Source: Salinibacter altiplanensis
GTDB taxonomy: Bacteria; Bacteroidota; Rhodothermia; Rhodothermales; Salinibacteraceae
Direction of reading: 5' to 3'
DNA length: 64,000 nt
NCBI RefSeq assembly: GCF_002894645.1
Contig: NZ_NCQY01000020.1
Location: 143,138-207,137, forward strand
Shown here: one piece after another, positions 1-9,377 of the stretch
Layout of the letters: each line of letters opens with the position of its first letter
How positions within the stretch are numbered: the first letter of the stretch is position 1
Program-made: the position numbers and the translations under genes
Notes under the pieces: generated by a model
What the model saw: the letters and a program-made list of their open reading frames with translations, nothing else
Databases searched by the model: none
Told to the model about the DNA's origin: nothing

Positions 1-2
1 CT

Positions 3-146
3 GAGCAGATGGGCGGATCGATCGAGGTGGAAACGGAGAAGGGGGAGGGGAGCACGTTTACCGTACGGTTCCCGGCGAGACACGGGGCTGATGAGGGCCC
101 AGCGGGGAATCGAAGGGAATCAGGCCGCCTCGATCGCCACGCGTAG
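3..146 (+). CDS. sensor histidine kinase, C-terminal end only
   Basis: The reading frame is open from the left edge and ends at TAG 144-146, giving the last 47 residues. The stretch GSIEVETEKGEGSTFTVRFP is the end of a HATPase_c (GHKL) domain: the G2-type turn and the final beta strand typical of sensor kinases. A polar tail of about 25 residues follows. The sensor part, HisKA domain and most of the ATP site lie outside the window, so the signal is unknown. The 388 bp to the next gene suggest it is not cotranscribed with the rhodopsin. Confidence 0.8.
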   Translation, partial: EQMGGSIEVETEKGEGSTFTVRFPARHGADEGPAGNRRESGRLDRHA

Positions 147-534
147 ACGGAGGAACGGGCCGCTTCCGAGCCGCCCCCTGCGCCGGCCCCCACAAACCGT
201 CCGCCTGACGTCGGTATTGGGAAAGAGATGCACGAAACGCACCCATGCACGATGCGAGCCCGCAATGTGTTTTGTCGTCCTGTATCGGGCACAACGCACT
301 GAGTCTCGTGTGCTCGACTTAAAAACGGCCCACTAAACCCGATAACTCAGTACTGAAGAGTACTCCGGTTGACTCTGGGGCTAGCAGAAGCGTTGTGGGA
401 GACAAGTGGGCCCGCACGTCCTCCTCCCCTAAAATCTTGTTGCAAGAATGGCCCTGTGCGAGGCGGAGCCGAAAGGCCCCTTCGTCTGGCAAAAGCACGA
501 AACGTTCTCTCCAAACCTTGAGATCAGTACTTTC
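147..534. other. intergenic region upstream of the sensory rhodopsin gene
   Basis: No supported gene in these 388 bp. The palindrome AGTACT occurs at 349-354 and 359-364 (10 bp apart) and again at 526-531, four bases before the rhodopsin start codon. This region should hold the rhodopsin promoter, but I could not pick a convincing -7/-33 pair. Confidence 0.4.
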
Positions 535-1254
535 ATGGACCCGATTACGGTCATTTACATCGTCGGCACCCTCGGAATGCTCATCGGGATTCCCCCGGCC
601 CTGTCGCTCATGGGCGACGAGGTGGGGCTGGACTTCGATTATCTTTGGGCCATCCCGGGAATTGCGGCCCTGATGTACCTGCTGATGGCGTTTGACATCG
701 GCTCGGTGCAGTTCCAGGGCTACCATGTCCCGATTCCCCGGTACATCGACTGGGCCCTTACGACGCCCCTGCTGGTGGGATATACCGCCTACGTCGCGGG
801 GGCTGGCCGGAACACGATTATAGGTATTGCCCTTGCGGACTTCCTGATGATCGTGCTTGGCGTAGGGGCCGCGGCCTTTTCCTCTCCGACCCAGTGGATG
901 TTCTTCGGGCTCTCCTCGGTGTGCCACGTGGCCATCCTCGTCTCCCTATACGGGCCAGTGCGCAGTTCTGCGCTGGAGGAGCCGCCCTCCCACCGACGGC
1001 TCGGGCGGCTTCTTCTGAACTACATTGGGCTTCTCTGGCTGGCGTACCCGCTGGTGTGGCTCTTCGGGCCGGGGCTGCAGTGGGTCGACGCGACGGGGAT
1101 CGCGGTCATCATCAGCTACCTGGACGTGACGGCGAAGGTCCCCTTCGTCTACTTCATCTACCGGGCCCGGCAAAACTTCGTCCAGGTGCAGGACAAGGTG
1201 CCCGAGGCCGCCTCCCCACAGGACAGCACGGCGGCGGTCCCGTCTGCTGCCTAA
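535..1254 (+). CDS. sopI: sensory rhodopsin I (retinal photoreceptor)
   Basis: A 239-residue seven-helix microbial rhodopsin that works as a phototaxis receptor in the inner membrane. Helix C carries Arg69-Tyr-Ile-Asp72-Trp and TTPLL; Asp72 is the Schiff-base counterion (Asp85 of bacteriorhodopsin). The bacteriorhodopsin Asp96 proton donor is replaced by Tyr83, as expected of a sensor rather than a pump. Helix G has LDVTAK with Asp197 and the retinal-binding Lys201. The ATG at 535 is chosen because the frame upstream (from 448) adds 29 non-membrane residues that do not fit the family. The transducer gene follows 76 bp downstream. Receptor first, transducer second is the reverse of the usual haloarchaeal htr-sop order. 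Confidence 0.93.
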   Translation: MDPITVIYIVGTLGMLIGIPPALSLMGDEVGLDFDYLWAIPGIAALMYLLMAFDIGSVQFQGYHVPIPRYIDWALTTPLLVGYTAYVAGAGRNTIIGIALADFLMIVLGVGAAAFSSPTQWMFFGLSSVCHVAILVSLYGPVRSSALEEPPSHRRLGRLLLNYIGLLWLAYPLVWLFGPGLQWVDATGIAVIISYLDVTAKVPFVYFIYRARQNFVQVQDKVPEAASPQDSTAAVPSAA

Positions 1255-1330
1255 ACTCGATCCCCTGCAGCATTTTCCCCTGTGGCACTTCCCGCTTCAC
1301 TGTTCCGGTTCTACAACGCCCTGATCCCCT

Positions 1331-2890
1331 ATGCAACGGTTCCTGACGAAATACATTTTCTGGTATGTGCTCACTGGCATCATGATCGTGGCAACGGTCC
1401 TGGTCACGCAAAGTCCCCTCGCCAGCGGGCTGGCGACGTTCGTCGGCTTCCTCACGATCGGGTCGATTACGGGGACGATCACGATCACCACGCTCACGGA
1501 CCTGCGCCACGTGACCTCGAGGCTTGCGGAGGGCAACCTCGACAAGTCCATCCGGACCGGGCGCAGCGACGAGTTCGGCGACGTGTACCGGGCGGTTGAC
1601 GACCTCCGGCAGTCGCTTCTCAATCGCATTGAGGAGGCCGAAGAGCGGAAGGCCGAGGCACAAGAGACGAAAAGCAGGGCGGAGTCCCTCGCTGAGCAGC
1701 GGGCGGAGGAAAAAGAGGCCTTGTCGGAAGAGGTGGACCGAATGGTCGAGGCGATGGACCGCTTCGCCGCGGGGGACTTGACGGTTCAGGTGGGCACTGA
1801 GATGGACGGAGAGCTGGCGTCGAAGATGGAGGCCTCCCAGGCCGAGGAGATCGCCCGCCTGCAACGCAGGTTCAACCAGTCGGTGCAGAACATCCGGCAG
1901 GTGTTTGGCCGTCTTACCGAAGCGATCGACCAGACCGACGCGGTCGCCAACCGGCTCGCCGGCTCCGCTGACCAGCTCAATGCTGGGGTCCAGACGCAGG
2001 CCCAAAAGGCCGACGAGGCCGCCGCGGCGATGGAGCAGATGGCCCGGACGATCGACGACAACGCCGAAAACGCGACGCAAACGGCCGAGGCCGCTCAGCG
2101 AAACGGGGAACTGGCCGAGGAGAACGGAGAGGTGGTCCTAGAGGCGGTCGGCAAGATGGAGGAGATTGGGGATGTCGTGAAGCGCTCCGCCGAGACCGTA
2201 AGTGGCCTGAAGGAGTCAAGCGAAGAGATCGGCAAGATTGTCGCGACGATCGACGAGATTGCCGATCAGACGAACCTGCTCGCCCTGAACGCGGCGATCG
2301 AGGCGGCTCGCGCGGGGGGCGAGGGCTCCGGCAAGTCGGGGCAGGGGTTTGCCGTGGTGGCCGAGGAGGTGCGCGAGCTGGCCGAGCGAACGTCGAAGGC
2401 GACCGACGAAATCGAGCAGATGGTCGGGTCGGTGCAGAAGGACACCAGTGAGGCGGTGGGGGCCATCGAGCAGGGACAGAGCGAGGTGGAGGCTGGCATC
2501 GAGCTGGCCGGCCAGGCGGCCGACGCCTTTGAGGAGATTGTTGACAGCACCGGGGGCATTACCGACCGGGTCGATAGCATCGCCACCGCGACGGAGGAGC
2601 AGGCCGCGACGGGCGACCAGATCTCCGAGAGCGTGCAGTCGATCTCGGATGTGTCCGACGAGTCGGCCCAGGACATTGAAGGGGTCCTTCAAGCCGCCGA
2701 GGAGCTGGAGGAGCTGACCGGCAGTCTCCGTGGCGTCGTCGAAGAGTTTCACGTTGGCAGTCATGGGGGAGACAACGGCCCCGCGGACCGTCCTCAGGCG
2801 TCTTCGACCGGCACCGGTGGGGGCTTGGAGAACGCGACGAGTGGAGACGGTGCGGCCCCGAGAAGAGAGGCACCGGGGCTTGGGGCGTAG
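1331..2890 (+). CDS. htrI: sensory rhodopsin I transducer (methyl-accepting protein)
   Basis: A 519-residue chemoreceptor-type transducer. Two transmembrane helices (about residues 9-27 and 32-52) are joined by only a few residues, so there is no periplasmic ligand domain. This fits a protein that receives its signal from a membrane-embedded rhodopsin. A HAMP region follows (about 52-105), then a long coiled-coil methylation/signalling domain. The hairpin tip contains [18 protein letters not shown] and [16 protein letters not shown], which bind CheA/CheW. The tip has a short Gly/Ser-rich insertion (GGEGSGKSG) compared with common MCPs. The Gly-rich C-terminal tail of about 45 residues looks disordered. 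Adjacent to sopI and probably cotranscribed. Confidence 0.93.
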   Translation: MQRFLTKYIFWYVLTGIMIVATVLVTQSPLASGLATFVGFLTIGSITGTITITTLTDLRHVTSRLAEGNLDKSIRTGRSDEFGDVYRAVDDLRQSLLNRIEEAEERKAEAQETKSRAESLAEQRAEEKEALSEEVDRMVEAMDRFAAGDLTVQVGTEMDGELASKMEASQAEEIARLQRRFNQSVQNIRQVFGRLTEAIDQTDAVANRLAGSADQLNAGVQTQAQKADEAAAAMEQMARTIDDNAENATQTAEAAQRNGELAEENGEVVLEAVGKMEEIGDVVKRSAETVSGLKESSEEIGKIVATIDEIADQTNLLALNAAIEAARAGGEGSGKSGQGFAVVAEEVRELAERTSKATDEIEQMVGSVQKDTSEAVGAIEQGQSEVEAGIELAGQAADAFEEIVDSTGGITDRVDSIATATEEQAATGDQISESVQSISDVSDESAQDIEGVLQAAEELEELTGSLRGVVEEFHVGSHGGDNGPADRPQASSTGTGGGLENATSGDGAAPRREAPGLGA

Positions 2891-3023
2891 AGTGGGCCCC
2901 GAGGGCGTCCGCTCGACGGGCCGTTCTTCCTGGGGATTGCGTGACCGGAGGGCCCGGGGCGGAAAGATGCCGTCCCGGGGTCAGTTCGGAGACGAACGAC
3001 GCCTCCCCATCGCTCCTGGGCAA

Positions 3024-3037
3024 GCCTTTCGAAAGGC
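3024..3037. repeat. 14-bp perfect palindrome
   Basis: GCCTTTCGAAAGGC is a perfect palindrome immediately left of the composite repeat that starts at 3041. It may be part of that element or a protein-binding site. Confidence 0.5.
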
Positions 3038-3040
3038 CTG

Positions 3041-3377
3041 AGAAGCTGTCTGGGGGATTGATGTTCAGCCGACACGAGCGTAGCGACTGACGAGTCTCGG
3101 CCGAGCAAACACAGTAGGCAAAGCTGCAAAATGGTGCCCAAGTGGGTCTCTGTCGCGGGGGCCGAGCAAGAGCGAGGTCATGCCCCTGGTGAGCGACCGG
3201 GCAAATGCAGAAGCCATTTTGCGAGAGACCCACGAAGTCGCAGCGCTGGGAGCAGAGCGACCGAGTGCTTTCAGAGTGCGCTGAGAGCAGGGCGACCGAG
3301 TGCTTTCAGAGTGCGCTGGGAGCAGAGTGACCGAGTGCTCATCGGAGTGGCCACAAGGCGTCCGCCAAGCAGTTTCT
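3041..3377. repeat. composite palindromic repeat element (long copy)
   Basis: The ends are imperfect inverted repeats: AGAAGCTGTCTGG (3041-3053) and CCAAGCAGTTTCT (3365-3377), with 10 of 13 pairs. Inside are two interleaved inverted pairs: GCAAAATGG 3126-3134 with CCATTTTGC 3214-3222, and GTGGGTCTCT 3142-3151 with AGAGACCCAC 3224-3233. The order is A-B-A'-B'. A 35-bp tandem repeat lies at 3243-3347. Segment 3074-3094 matches 51212-51232 at 18 of 21 positions, tying this copy to the element in the arsenic island. No protein is encoded. Together with short flanks it fills the 603-bp space between htrI and the next gene. Confidence 0.6.
3243..3348. repeat. three tandem copies of a 35-bp unit
   Basis: Units begin with GCGCT at 3243, 3278 and 3313, an exact 35-bp period. 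Each contains GAGCAG, CGACCGAGTGCT (TGACCGAGTGCT in the third) and ends near CAGAGT. The third copy diverges at its end. The array lies in noncoding DNA inside the composite repeat. Confidence 0.8.
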
Positions 3378-3493
3378 GAAGGTCGCGCCTGTCAGGCTCC
3401 ATGTCTCGTTCGGAAAACGTCTCCCGGATGCAGCGCGCGCCTGCGCCGGAACGGACGAATCGCCGTCTCTTGTCTGTAGGGGACCGGCCGGTG

Positions 3494-6361
3494 CTAGGTC
3501 GTGGATGAGGATCCGTCGGCCGAATTCTCTTCCGTCGAGGCCGGAAGCCGGACGGTAAACCGAGTGCCCGTGTCTTTTTCGGTGTCTACCTCGATCGCCC
3601 CCTTCATCTTGGAAACCGCCTCGTTCGTGACGGCCAGGCCGACGCCGGTCCCCTCATATTTGCGGTTCAGTCCTTCCGACGCCTGCCGGAATGGCTCAAA
3701 CAGGCCCTCGGCAACCGCCGGGTCCATTCCAATTCCGGTGTCCTCCACCACCAGTACCGCGCCGTCCTCCGCCCGAAAAGATCGAACCCAGATCTGTCCT
3801 GCCTCTTCGGTGTACTTGATGGCATTGGAGACGAGATTCCGGATTACGATCTGAACACCGCCCTCATCGGCCTCGGCCATGGCACGATCGGTCTCGAGCT
3901 GAAGGTCGATGTCTTTCTTCTCGGCCCTGGGACGGAGTTCCTGGACGGTCCAGCGAATCTGTTGGACCAGGTCCACCGGCTTTGTCTCCATCTCCATCTG
4001 CCCGGCCTGTAGCTTGGACAGATTAAGGACCCCTTCCAGGGTTTCCAGCAGCCGCTTGCCGCTCCGCTCTATCATGGTGGCGTACCCGGGAAGCGGACTG
4101 TTTGGGAGGTCTAGTCCCCCAGCCTCCGAGCCAATCAGTTCGGCGAAGCCGATGATAGACGTGAGGGGCGTGCGGATCTCGTGGCTGATGTTGGCGAGGA
4201 ACGCGCTCTTGAGGCGGTTGGCTTCTTCGGCGTCGGCCTTCGCTGTGCGAAGGGCCTCCTCCCGCTCCTTCTGGTCGGTGATGTCTTGAATCGCGCCCCG
4301 CACGCGGACGGTCCGATTGTTCACCTCCTGCGGCTCCCCGCGGGTGCGGATCCACCTCTTCTCGCCGGCCTCGGTAATCAGGCGGGCCTCTACGTCGTAG
4401 GGCCCCTCGCCGTCGACGGCGCGGCGGAAGGCCTCTTCGGCCGCTTCTCGATCGTCGGGGTGGTACAGCGCATGGCTCCGTTCGGGGGTCATCCTGCTGC
4501 CGGGGGAGAGGCCGTGGATGCGGTAGGCCTGGTCGGTGAGGGTGAGGGTGCCCGTGTCCAGGTCAAATTCCCACCCGCCAACATTGGCGATCTCCTGGGC
4601 CTGCTGGAAGAGATCGTTTTTCCGTTCAAGCTCCTCCTTGCGTCGGCGCCGTTCGGTGATGTCCTGGGCAACGGCCATCCCGGCAATCACGGCGCCGGTT
4701 TCGTCCCGAACCGGAAGGGCGCGGTTGAGGTAGCGACGCCCGCCCATCTCCTGCTCAAACACGTTCTTCTCTCCATCGAGCGCACATCGGAAATGCTCTT
4801 CCAGCTCCCGGGCCAATCCGTCCGGGAAGATGTCACGGGGACCTTTCCCTTCGACGTCCGAGGGGGCAAGTCCCACATCTCTGAGGTCCCGTCCGCCGGC
4901 CAGGGTGTACTGGAGGTCTTCGTCGAAGAGAAACACGCCGCCCGGGAAGTTCTCGATGAGCGTCTGGTAGCGCCCCTCCGCCGCCCGAAGCGCCTCCTCC
5001 CGTCGTTTCCGTTCGGTAATCTCCCGGGCCGAAACGACCATCGAGACGGTGGCCCCGTCGTCACCGACGACCGGTCGGATTGAGCCCGCGACGGTGTAGG
5101 GATCCCCGCAGGACGTCTCAAGGTCCGCCTCGTACTCGACGTACTCTCCCCCCGCGGCCCGCTCGACTTTTTCCCGGATGCTCGGCCGCGTCTCTTCGTC
5201 CCACCACGGCGTTTCCCAAAACGGCTGGCCCACCACGTCCTCACGTCGGGCATCCACATACCCCATCGCCGTCTCGTTTTGCTCGATGAGCGTGCCGTCC
5301 GGCGCGAGCACCCCGGCCAGAAGGTTCGGGTCGTTGAACGTCGCCCGGAAGCGCCGCTCACTCCGTTTCAACTCCCGCGCCCGCCGTTTCCGGTCGGCGA
5401 TGTTGCGGCCGACGCATACGATCTGTCGTTTCCCATCCGGGTCCTCGACGAGGTTGCCCACGAACTCGTAGGGCACTGTCGCCCCGTCGTCGATGCGGAG
5501 GGGCACCTCAGCCTGGCCGCTGCCGGTCTTAAACACCCGCCGGATCGCTTGTTTGGCCTGTCGCTTCCTCCTGGCCGAGACGAACGGGCCCGGCGCGTCC
5601 ACGTCTCTAATTTCGTCGTCGGAAAGACCGGTCGCCTCCAACACCCGGTCGTTCCACCACTGGAATCGGCCCTCCTCGTCCAGGGCAAAGAACAGGTCGT
5701 CGGTTGCGTTGAGTAGACGATTGGTGTACCTCCGGTGTCCTTCGAGCTGATTGCGCTGCTCCCGAAGTTCCTGTTCCTGACGTGCAAGACGCCGCCGCAC
5801 GAGCAGCACCCACCGTGCGACGATGCCCACGAGGAGGGCCACCATCACCATGCCCCCTCCCAATACCAGTGGGCTCACCTGAGCGGATGGGGCCCACAGC
5901 AGGGCGGCCCCCACAAAGAGCAGGCCCGCCAGCAAGAACGACAGCACGGACCGAAGCAATTCGCTGCTAAACAGTACGAGTGTGGCCGAGACGGCGTAGA
6001 CGACGACCATGCCCACCACGTACTCCCCGGAAAACTGATTCGCCGCTGCCAGGGCCGTGGCCCAGGCCATCAAGACGTAGAGCATCCCCCACGCAACGCC
6101 GACACAGTGAGTGCGGAGCTTCTTGAAGACGTACGTGGCCCCAACGAACGCTCCCAGAAGGCCCGCAATGCCGAGCCGAACCCACATCGGATCGGTCGCG
6201 GTGGGCTGCACGACCCTGTACAAGAGGCCGTAGAGCGGAACTACAATGCTTCCCAGAAGGCAAAGCAGACGCACGACCTGCACCCGTGACTTGGCAGTGA
6301 CGGAGAGCGTGTCGTCGTTCGGCCAGAACAGTGTGGCAACGTCAAGATCGGGAGCAGACAT
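3494..6361 (-). CDS. multi-PAS membrane sensor histidine kinase
   Basis: A 955-residue hybrid-free kinase. The N-terminal 200 residues form about five to six transmembrane helices with short loops. A coiled coil (RRRLARQEQELREQRNQLEG) leads into four consecutive PAS/PAC modules (about 210-330, 335-455, 460-575, 585-705); their PAC ends show motifs such as GRNIADRKRR and AQDITERRRR. HisKA follows with the phospho-acceptor His near residue 728 in FLANISHEIRTPLTSIIGF. HATPase_c has N, G1 (VEDTGIGM) and G2 (GTGVGLAV) boxes. The signal is unknown; the PAS array suggests redox, light or small-molecule input. No response regulator is adjacent, so it is an orphan kinase. Confidence 0.92.
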   Translation of the reverse strand: MSAPDLDVATLFWPNDDTLSVTAKSRVQVVRLLCLLGSIVVPLYGLLYRVVQPTATDPMWVRLGIAGLLGAFVGATYVFKKLRTHCVGVAWGMLYVLMAWATALAAANQFSGEYVVGMVVVYAVSATLVLFSSELLRSVLSFLLAGLLFVGAALLWAPSAQVSPLVLGGGMVMVALLVGIVARWVLLVRRRLARQEQELREQRNQLEGHRRYTNRLLNATDDLFFALDEEGRFQWWNDRVLEATGLSDDEIRDVDAPGPFVSARRKRQAKQAIRRVFKTGSGQAEVPLRIDDGATVPYEFVGNLVEDPDGKRQIVCVGRNIADRKRRARELKRSERRFRATFNDPNLLAGVLAPDGTLIEQNETAMGYVDARREDVVGQPFWETPWWDEETRPSIREKVERAAGGEYVEYEADLETSCGDPYTVAGSIRPVVGDDGATVSMVVSAREITERKRREEALRAAEGRYQTLIENFPGGVFLFDEDLQYTLAGGRDLRDVGLAPSDVEGKGPRDIFPDGLARELEEHFRCALDGEKNVFEQEMGGRRYLNRALPVRDETGAVIAGMAVAQDITERRRRKEELERKNDLFQQAQEIANVGGWEFDLDTGTLTLTDQAYRIHGLSPGSRMTPERSHALYHPDDREAAEEAFRRAVDGEGPYDVEARLITEAGEKRWIRTRGEPQEVNNRTVRVRGAIQDITDQKEREEALRTAKADAEEANRLKSAFLANISHEIRTPLTSIIGFAELIGSEAGGLDLPNSPLPGYATMIERSGKRLLETLEGVLNLSKLQAGQMEMETKPVDLVQQIRWTVQELRPRAEKKDIDLQLETDRAMAEADEGGVQIVIRNLVSNAIKYTEEAGQIWVRSFRAEDGAVLVVEDTGIGMDPAVAEGLFEPFRQASEGLNRKYEGTGVGLAVTNEAVSKMKGAIEVDTEKDTGTRFTVRLPASTEENSADGSSSTT

Positions 6362-7079
6362 GGCACGTCCCGGAAGCGAGAACCCCCGGCAGCCTCGTAT
6401 TTGGAAAAGATGTGAGAACCGCCTGCAAGCTGCGGCACACCACCTTGCATTATGGGCTGTGGAGGAGGGTTCCGGGCTGAGAACCTCCAGGGGAAAATCT
6501 GCTGGCCTTCACGTTGTGACCTCCTGCGCCCAAGCCGGTGGAAGGGGCGAATGGACCGGTGGGGGACAGCTGCATGTGGAGTACATCGTAAGGCCCTTTG
6601 GCTGCCCTAGGCGGCTCACCCATCCCTGCCGCCTCTACGTCTGAGGCAGCGGCGCTGTCCATGGAGGTGGGTCCCGTTCTCCCCACGGCGCCTTCTGCGT
6701 GTGCGCGAGATGCTGTGTTGGCTGGCCGCGGGACACCCGGTCGTGTGTCTCAAGCGTTGGTGGAGGATCTCTCCGAATGGGGCGGGGGCGTGTGGGGGAC
6801 AACACCGCCCTTGATGCAGGCTGCCGAGGGCCCCTGCTTTTCGTCAAAGTCGAGAAGAGTCGTTCTACACGCACATCGCCGCCGACAACCAGGCGGGCTC
6901 GGTCGCAGGCCCTCCGGGGTGACCGATGCTGGAGCGATCAGCGCAGATCTTCTGCCGGCAAAACTTTTCGTGTGTCAGGGGGGAAGCTCAGGGCGCACCC
7001 GGGCCCGAACGGCCGTATGCATCGAAAGAGCCAATCACCGATTCGCCGAATCCTGTCCCCCGAAAGGAATCGCCTGTTT
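6362..7079. other. 718-bp gap without a supported gene
   Basis: It lies between the divergently placed start of the PAS kinase and the 3' end of the CBS gene. Open frames here have no recognisable domains and unnatural composition (Pro/Arg/Gly-rich). I see no RNA motif or repeat that I can name. Confidence 0.4.
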
Positions 7080-7562
7080 CTACCGGGTGGAATACTGGCC
7101 CGTCACGTAGTTCACCAGCTGTGTCGCGCCCGACTCGGCCGACGCAGCGATCTGCTGCGCACAGTCCCGCATCGAGATGATATCGGCGAGGCTTCCTTCG
7201 TCGTCGACCACCGGGAGGTGACGGCACTGCAGGGTGTTCATGCGATCGAGGCAGTCCCGAAGTTGATCGCCCGCCTCGGCAGTGACGACCTCCTGCGTCA
7301 TCACCTCCCGAACCTCGGTCTCCGGAGACGAACGCCCCTTCAGGGCGATATCGCGCATGTAGTCCCGCTCGGTAAAAATTCCGACCATCTCGTCGTTCTC
7401 CATCACGATGATGGACCCGATGCCCCGGTCTACCATGGCGTCGATGCAGTCGTAAACGGTGTCGGTGGGCCCGGCCGTGAGGACATCCCCGTTCTGCTGT
7501 AGGGTGCCCTTCGTCCGTAGCACGTCCCGAACTCGCGTCTCAACAAGTTTGCGCTCGTCCAT
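7080..7562 (-). CDS. CBS-domain pair protein
   Basis: A 160-residue cytoplasmic protein made of two CBS motifs (about 15-75 and 85-140), a module that binds adenosyl nucleotides and usually regulates another protein. Typical signatures are visible: TVYDCIDAMVDRGIGSIIVMENDEMVGIFTERDYMR and CLDRMNTLQCRHLPVVDDEG (paraphrased limits). The ATG at 7562 (MDERKL) is preferred; a longer frame to 7670 would add 36 residues rich in Pro/Arg with no domain. It stands alone between two long gaps, so the target is not indicated by context. Confidence 0.88.
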   Translation of the reverse strand: MDERKLVETRVRDVLRTKGTLQQNGDVLTAGPTDTVYDCIDAMVDRGIGSIIVMENDEMVGIFTERDYMRDIALKGRSSPETEVREVMTQEVVTAEAGDQLRDCLDRMNTLQCRHLPVVDDEGSLADIISMRDCAQQIAASAESGATQLVNYVTGQYSTR

Positions 7563-8348
7563 AGCAAGAGGAGATATGTGAAGTGGGAGCGGAGTGGCTC
7601 GCACGCCCCGAACGTCGGGAGAAGGTCGGGGGCGAGCCGAGTAAGAAGGAAAGTACAACTGCTGGTTCACCTATCCTTGCTTGGTCGTTCCCGCTTTTTA
7701 CACATTGTAACGGGTTCACGATACCCCATCGCAAGGGGCATGCCCCGTGGTCCTCACTTCGCTCGTGTAGAGCCCTCCATTTGTTCGGGGCAGTTCGTTC
7801 GCGTGGTGGGATGGCCCCTGAGTGGAGCGAAGACCGGCCGCGTGGTGTGATCAGCGCAGAGGCCTGGGGGCTCTGCTCGCAATCATCCCGTGGGACCTGA
7901 GAATTTCGTGCCTTCTATTTCGTAAATCAAAAGAGACGCTGGACCGGTCTGCCCGGAACGGAATAAACAGCAAATGCGGGATCTTAAAGCCACGGTTCCA
8001 CCCAGAGAAAGCCCCCCAAAGCCCGTTGATCGATGCGGCGTGGCCCATGATGCTCGGGCGAAAAGAGGGTAGGGACGTAGGGGCTCGCTCGATTCTCGAC
8101 CGGGGGCGAGCCGCCCTCGCCGCCGTGTTGGTTTTTGAACCGTCCGGCCCTCGCCTCCTGAGTGCCCGGGTCCGGAGAACTGATCCCTGCGAACAGTCCT
8201 TCCTACTCCGTTACGGGACGGAGAGAGGCATTGCGGAGCGAAGTTTGTGGGGTTGGCGTTGGTGAGAGGCGGTCCAAGGCGATGCCGTGCGCCTGCTCCC
8301 GTACGCTTGTCCCAGCAGGCCTTTTTCTGTGTCTGAACATCCATCCCC
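7563..8348. other. 786-bp gap without a supported gene
   Basis: It separates the CBS gene (minus) from the small membrane gene (plus) and must hold both promoters. The only structure I see is GGGGCATGCCCC, a 12-bp perfect palindrome at 7735-7746. Open frames inside have no family features. Confidence 0.4.
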
Positions 8349-8666
8349 ATGAACCAGAGCGAAGACGAGAACCCATCTAGCTCTCTGATCGGAGGCCTTC
8401 TGATCGAGGACCTGGTCCGGTCTGCCTTCTTTGGATTCGTATTTGGGGCCGTCCTCTTCGTGGTCTCCGACCAGACCGGCATCGTTCAGCGCACGCTCTC
8501 CTGGATGGGATTTCTCAGTGCCAGCAGGTACCTGGGGGTGAAGGAACTTGCCATCTTCGGGATGGGGCTCGGTGTCACCCTTGGCCTCGCCGGGCAGCTC
8601 TTCGGCCGAGGGGTTTCTCGCCTGATGTCTTCCTGGGGAAAGGGCGCCGGCCCGGTTGATTCATAG
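8349..8666 (+). CDS. small membrane protein of unknown function
   Basis: A 105-residue protein not recognised as a named family. It has a charged N-terminus, one hydrophobic stretch at about residues 26-44 (SAFFGFVFGAVLFVVSD) and a second at about 68-86 (AIFGMGLGVTLGLAGQLFG), suggesting two transmembrane helices with both ends in the cytoplasm. The ATG at 8349 is the first in frame and gives a sensible hydrophilic leader. It is a single gene with 219 bp to the next. Confidence 0.65.
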   Translation: MNQSEDENPSSSLIGGLLIEDLVRSAFFGFVFGAVLFVVSDQTGIVQRTLSWMGFLSASRYLGVKELAIFGMGLGVTLGLAGQLFGRGVSRLMSSWGKGAGPVDS

Positions 8667-8885
8667 GGCCGGAGGAGCATGTGGGTCGGGCGTCTGTGGT
8701 TTGATTACGGATTGAGGAGCGAGGGTGGACGGAGCAGAACTGCCTCCCGAACGAGGCCCGACGGTGGGGAACAGGCGTGTCGCAAACAATCCGGGCTGGG
8801 CGGTGTCGTGGGGCTTATCGCTTGCCACTCTCCCCTCCGCACGGCTACACTACGGCGCGGTCTTCCCTCAAATCTCTCCTCCCCC

Positions 8886-9326
8886 ATGAGCGACGCTCCC
8901 CGCTACTGGACGCCCGAGTACGTCGAACGCTTCGTCGAGGCCCTCAACGACGACGATGCATTTCAGGACACCGCGGGCTCCTTTTCCGAGACCATCGAGC
9001 TGTGCTGCCTCGACACGCCCGACGACGAGGACGTATCGGCCACCTACACGTTCGAGGAGGGACAGGTGACCGACGCAGACGTGTGGATCGACGAGGCCCC
9101 CTCCGAGCAGATGCGTGAAGAAGGGGTCGACACCGACGCCGTCATGGCGCGGGCCACGGCGCCCTACGACGTGTGGGTGCAGATGGACCAGGGCGAGATG
9201 GGCGCCACCGAGGCCATCGCGTCGCCGGACTACAAGATCGACGGTTCCATGATGCAGATCATGTCCAACATGGGGGTCTTCCGCGGCATGATGTCGGTGG
9301 CGGCGGACGTGGAGAAAACGTACTAG
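8886..9326 (+). CDS. SCP-2 sterol-transfer family protein
   Basis: A 146-residue acidic protein with the SCP-2 fold pattern: an N-terminal amphipathic helix (YVERFVEALNDDDAFQ), a beta-sheet core, and the hydrophobic C-terminal helix YKIDGSMMQIMSNMGVFRGMMSVA. The family binds lipids or acyl-CoA, or supports an associated enzyme. The ATG at 8886 is chosen; the frame upstream adds 69 low-quality residues. It precedes the phasin and wax-synthase genes, suggesting a role in handling neutral lipid, but this is inferred from position. Confidence 0.75.
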   Translation: MSDAPRYWTPEYVERFVEALNDDDAFQDTAGSFSETIELCCLDTPDDEDVSATYTFEEGQVTDADVWIDEAPSEQMREEGVDTDAVMARATAPYDVWVQMDQGEMGATEAIASPDYKIDGSMMQIMSNMGVFRGMMSVAADVEKTY

Positions 9327-9377
9327 GTGCGTGTTGAACGGACAGAATCCTCCGTGCCACACCGCCCGCACAGACTC

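Noticed and set aside
3243-3348. Possible CRISPR array
   Set aside because: The repeats are directly adjacent with a 35-bp period and no unique spacers, and no cas genes are present.
3041-3377. Insertion sequence or MITE of a known transposase family
   Set aside because: No transposase frame and no clear target-site duplication were seen, and the ends do not match a family I can name, so it is reported only as a repeat.
6362-7079. Structured RNA such as SRP RNA, RNase P RNA or tmRNA
   Set aside because: None of the conserved cores of these RNAs could be found in the gap.
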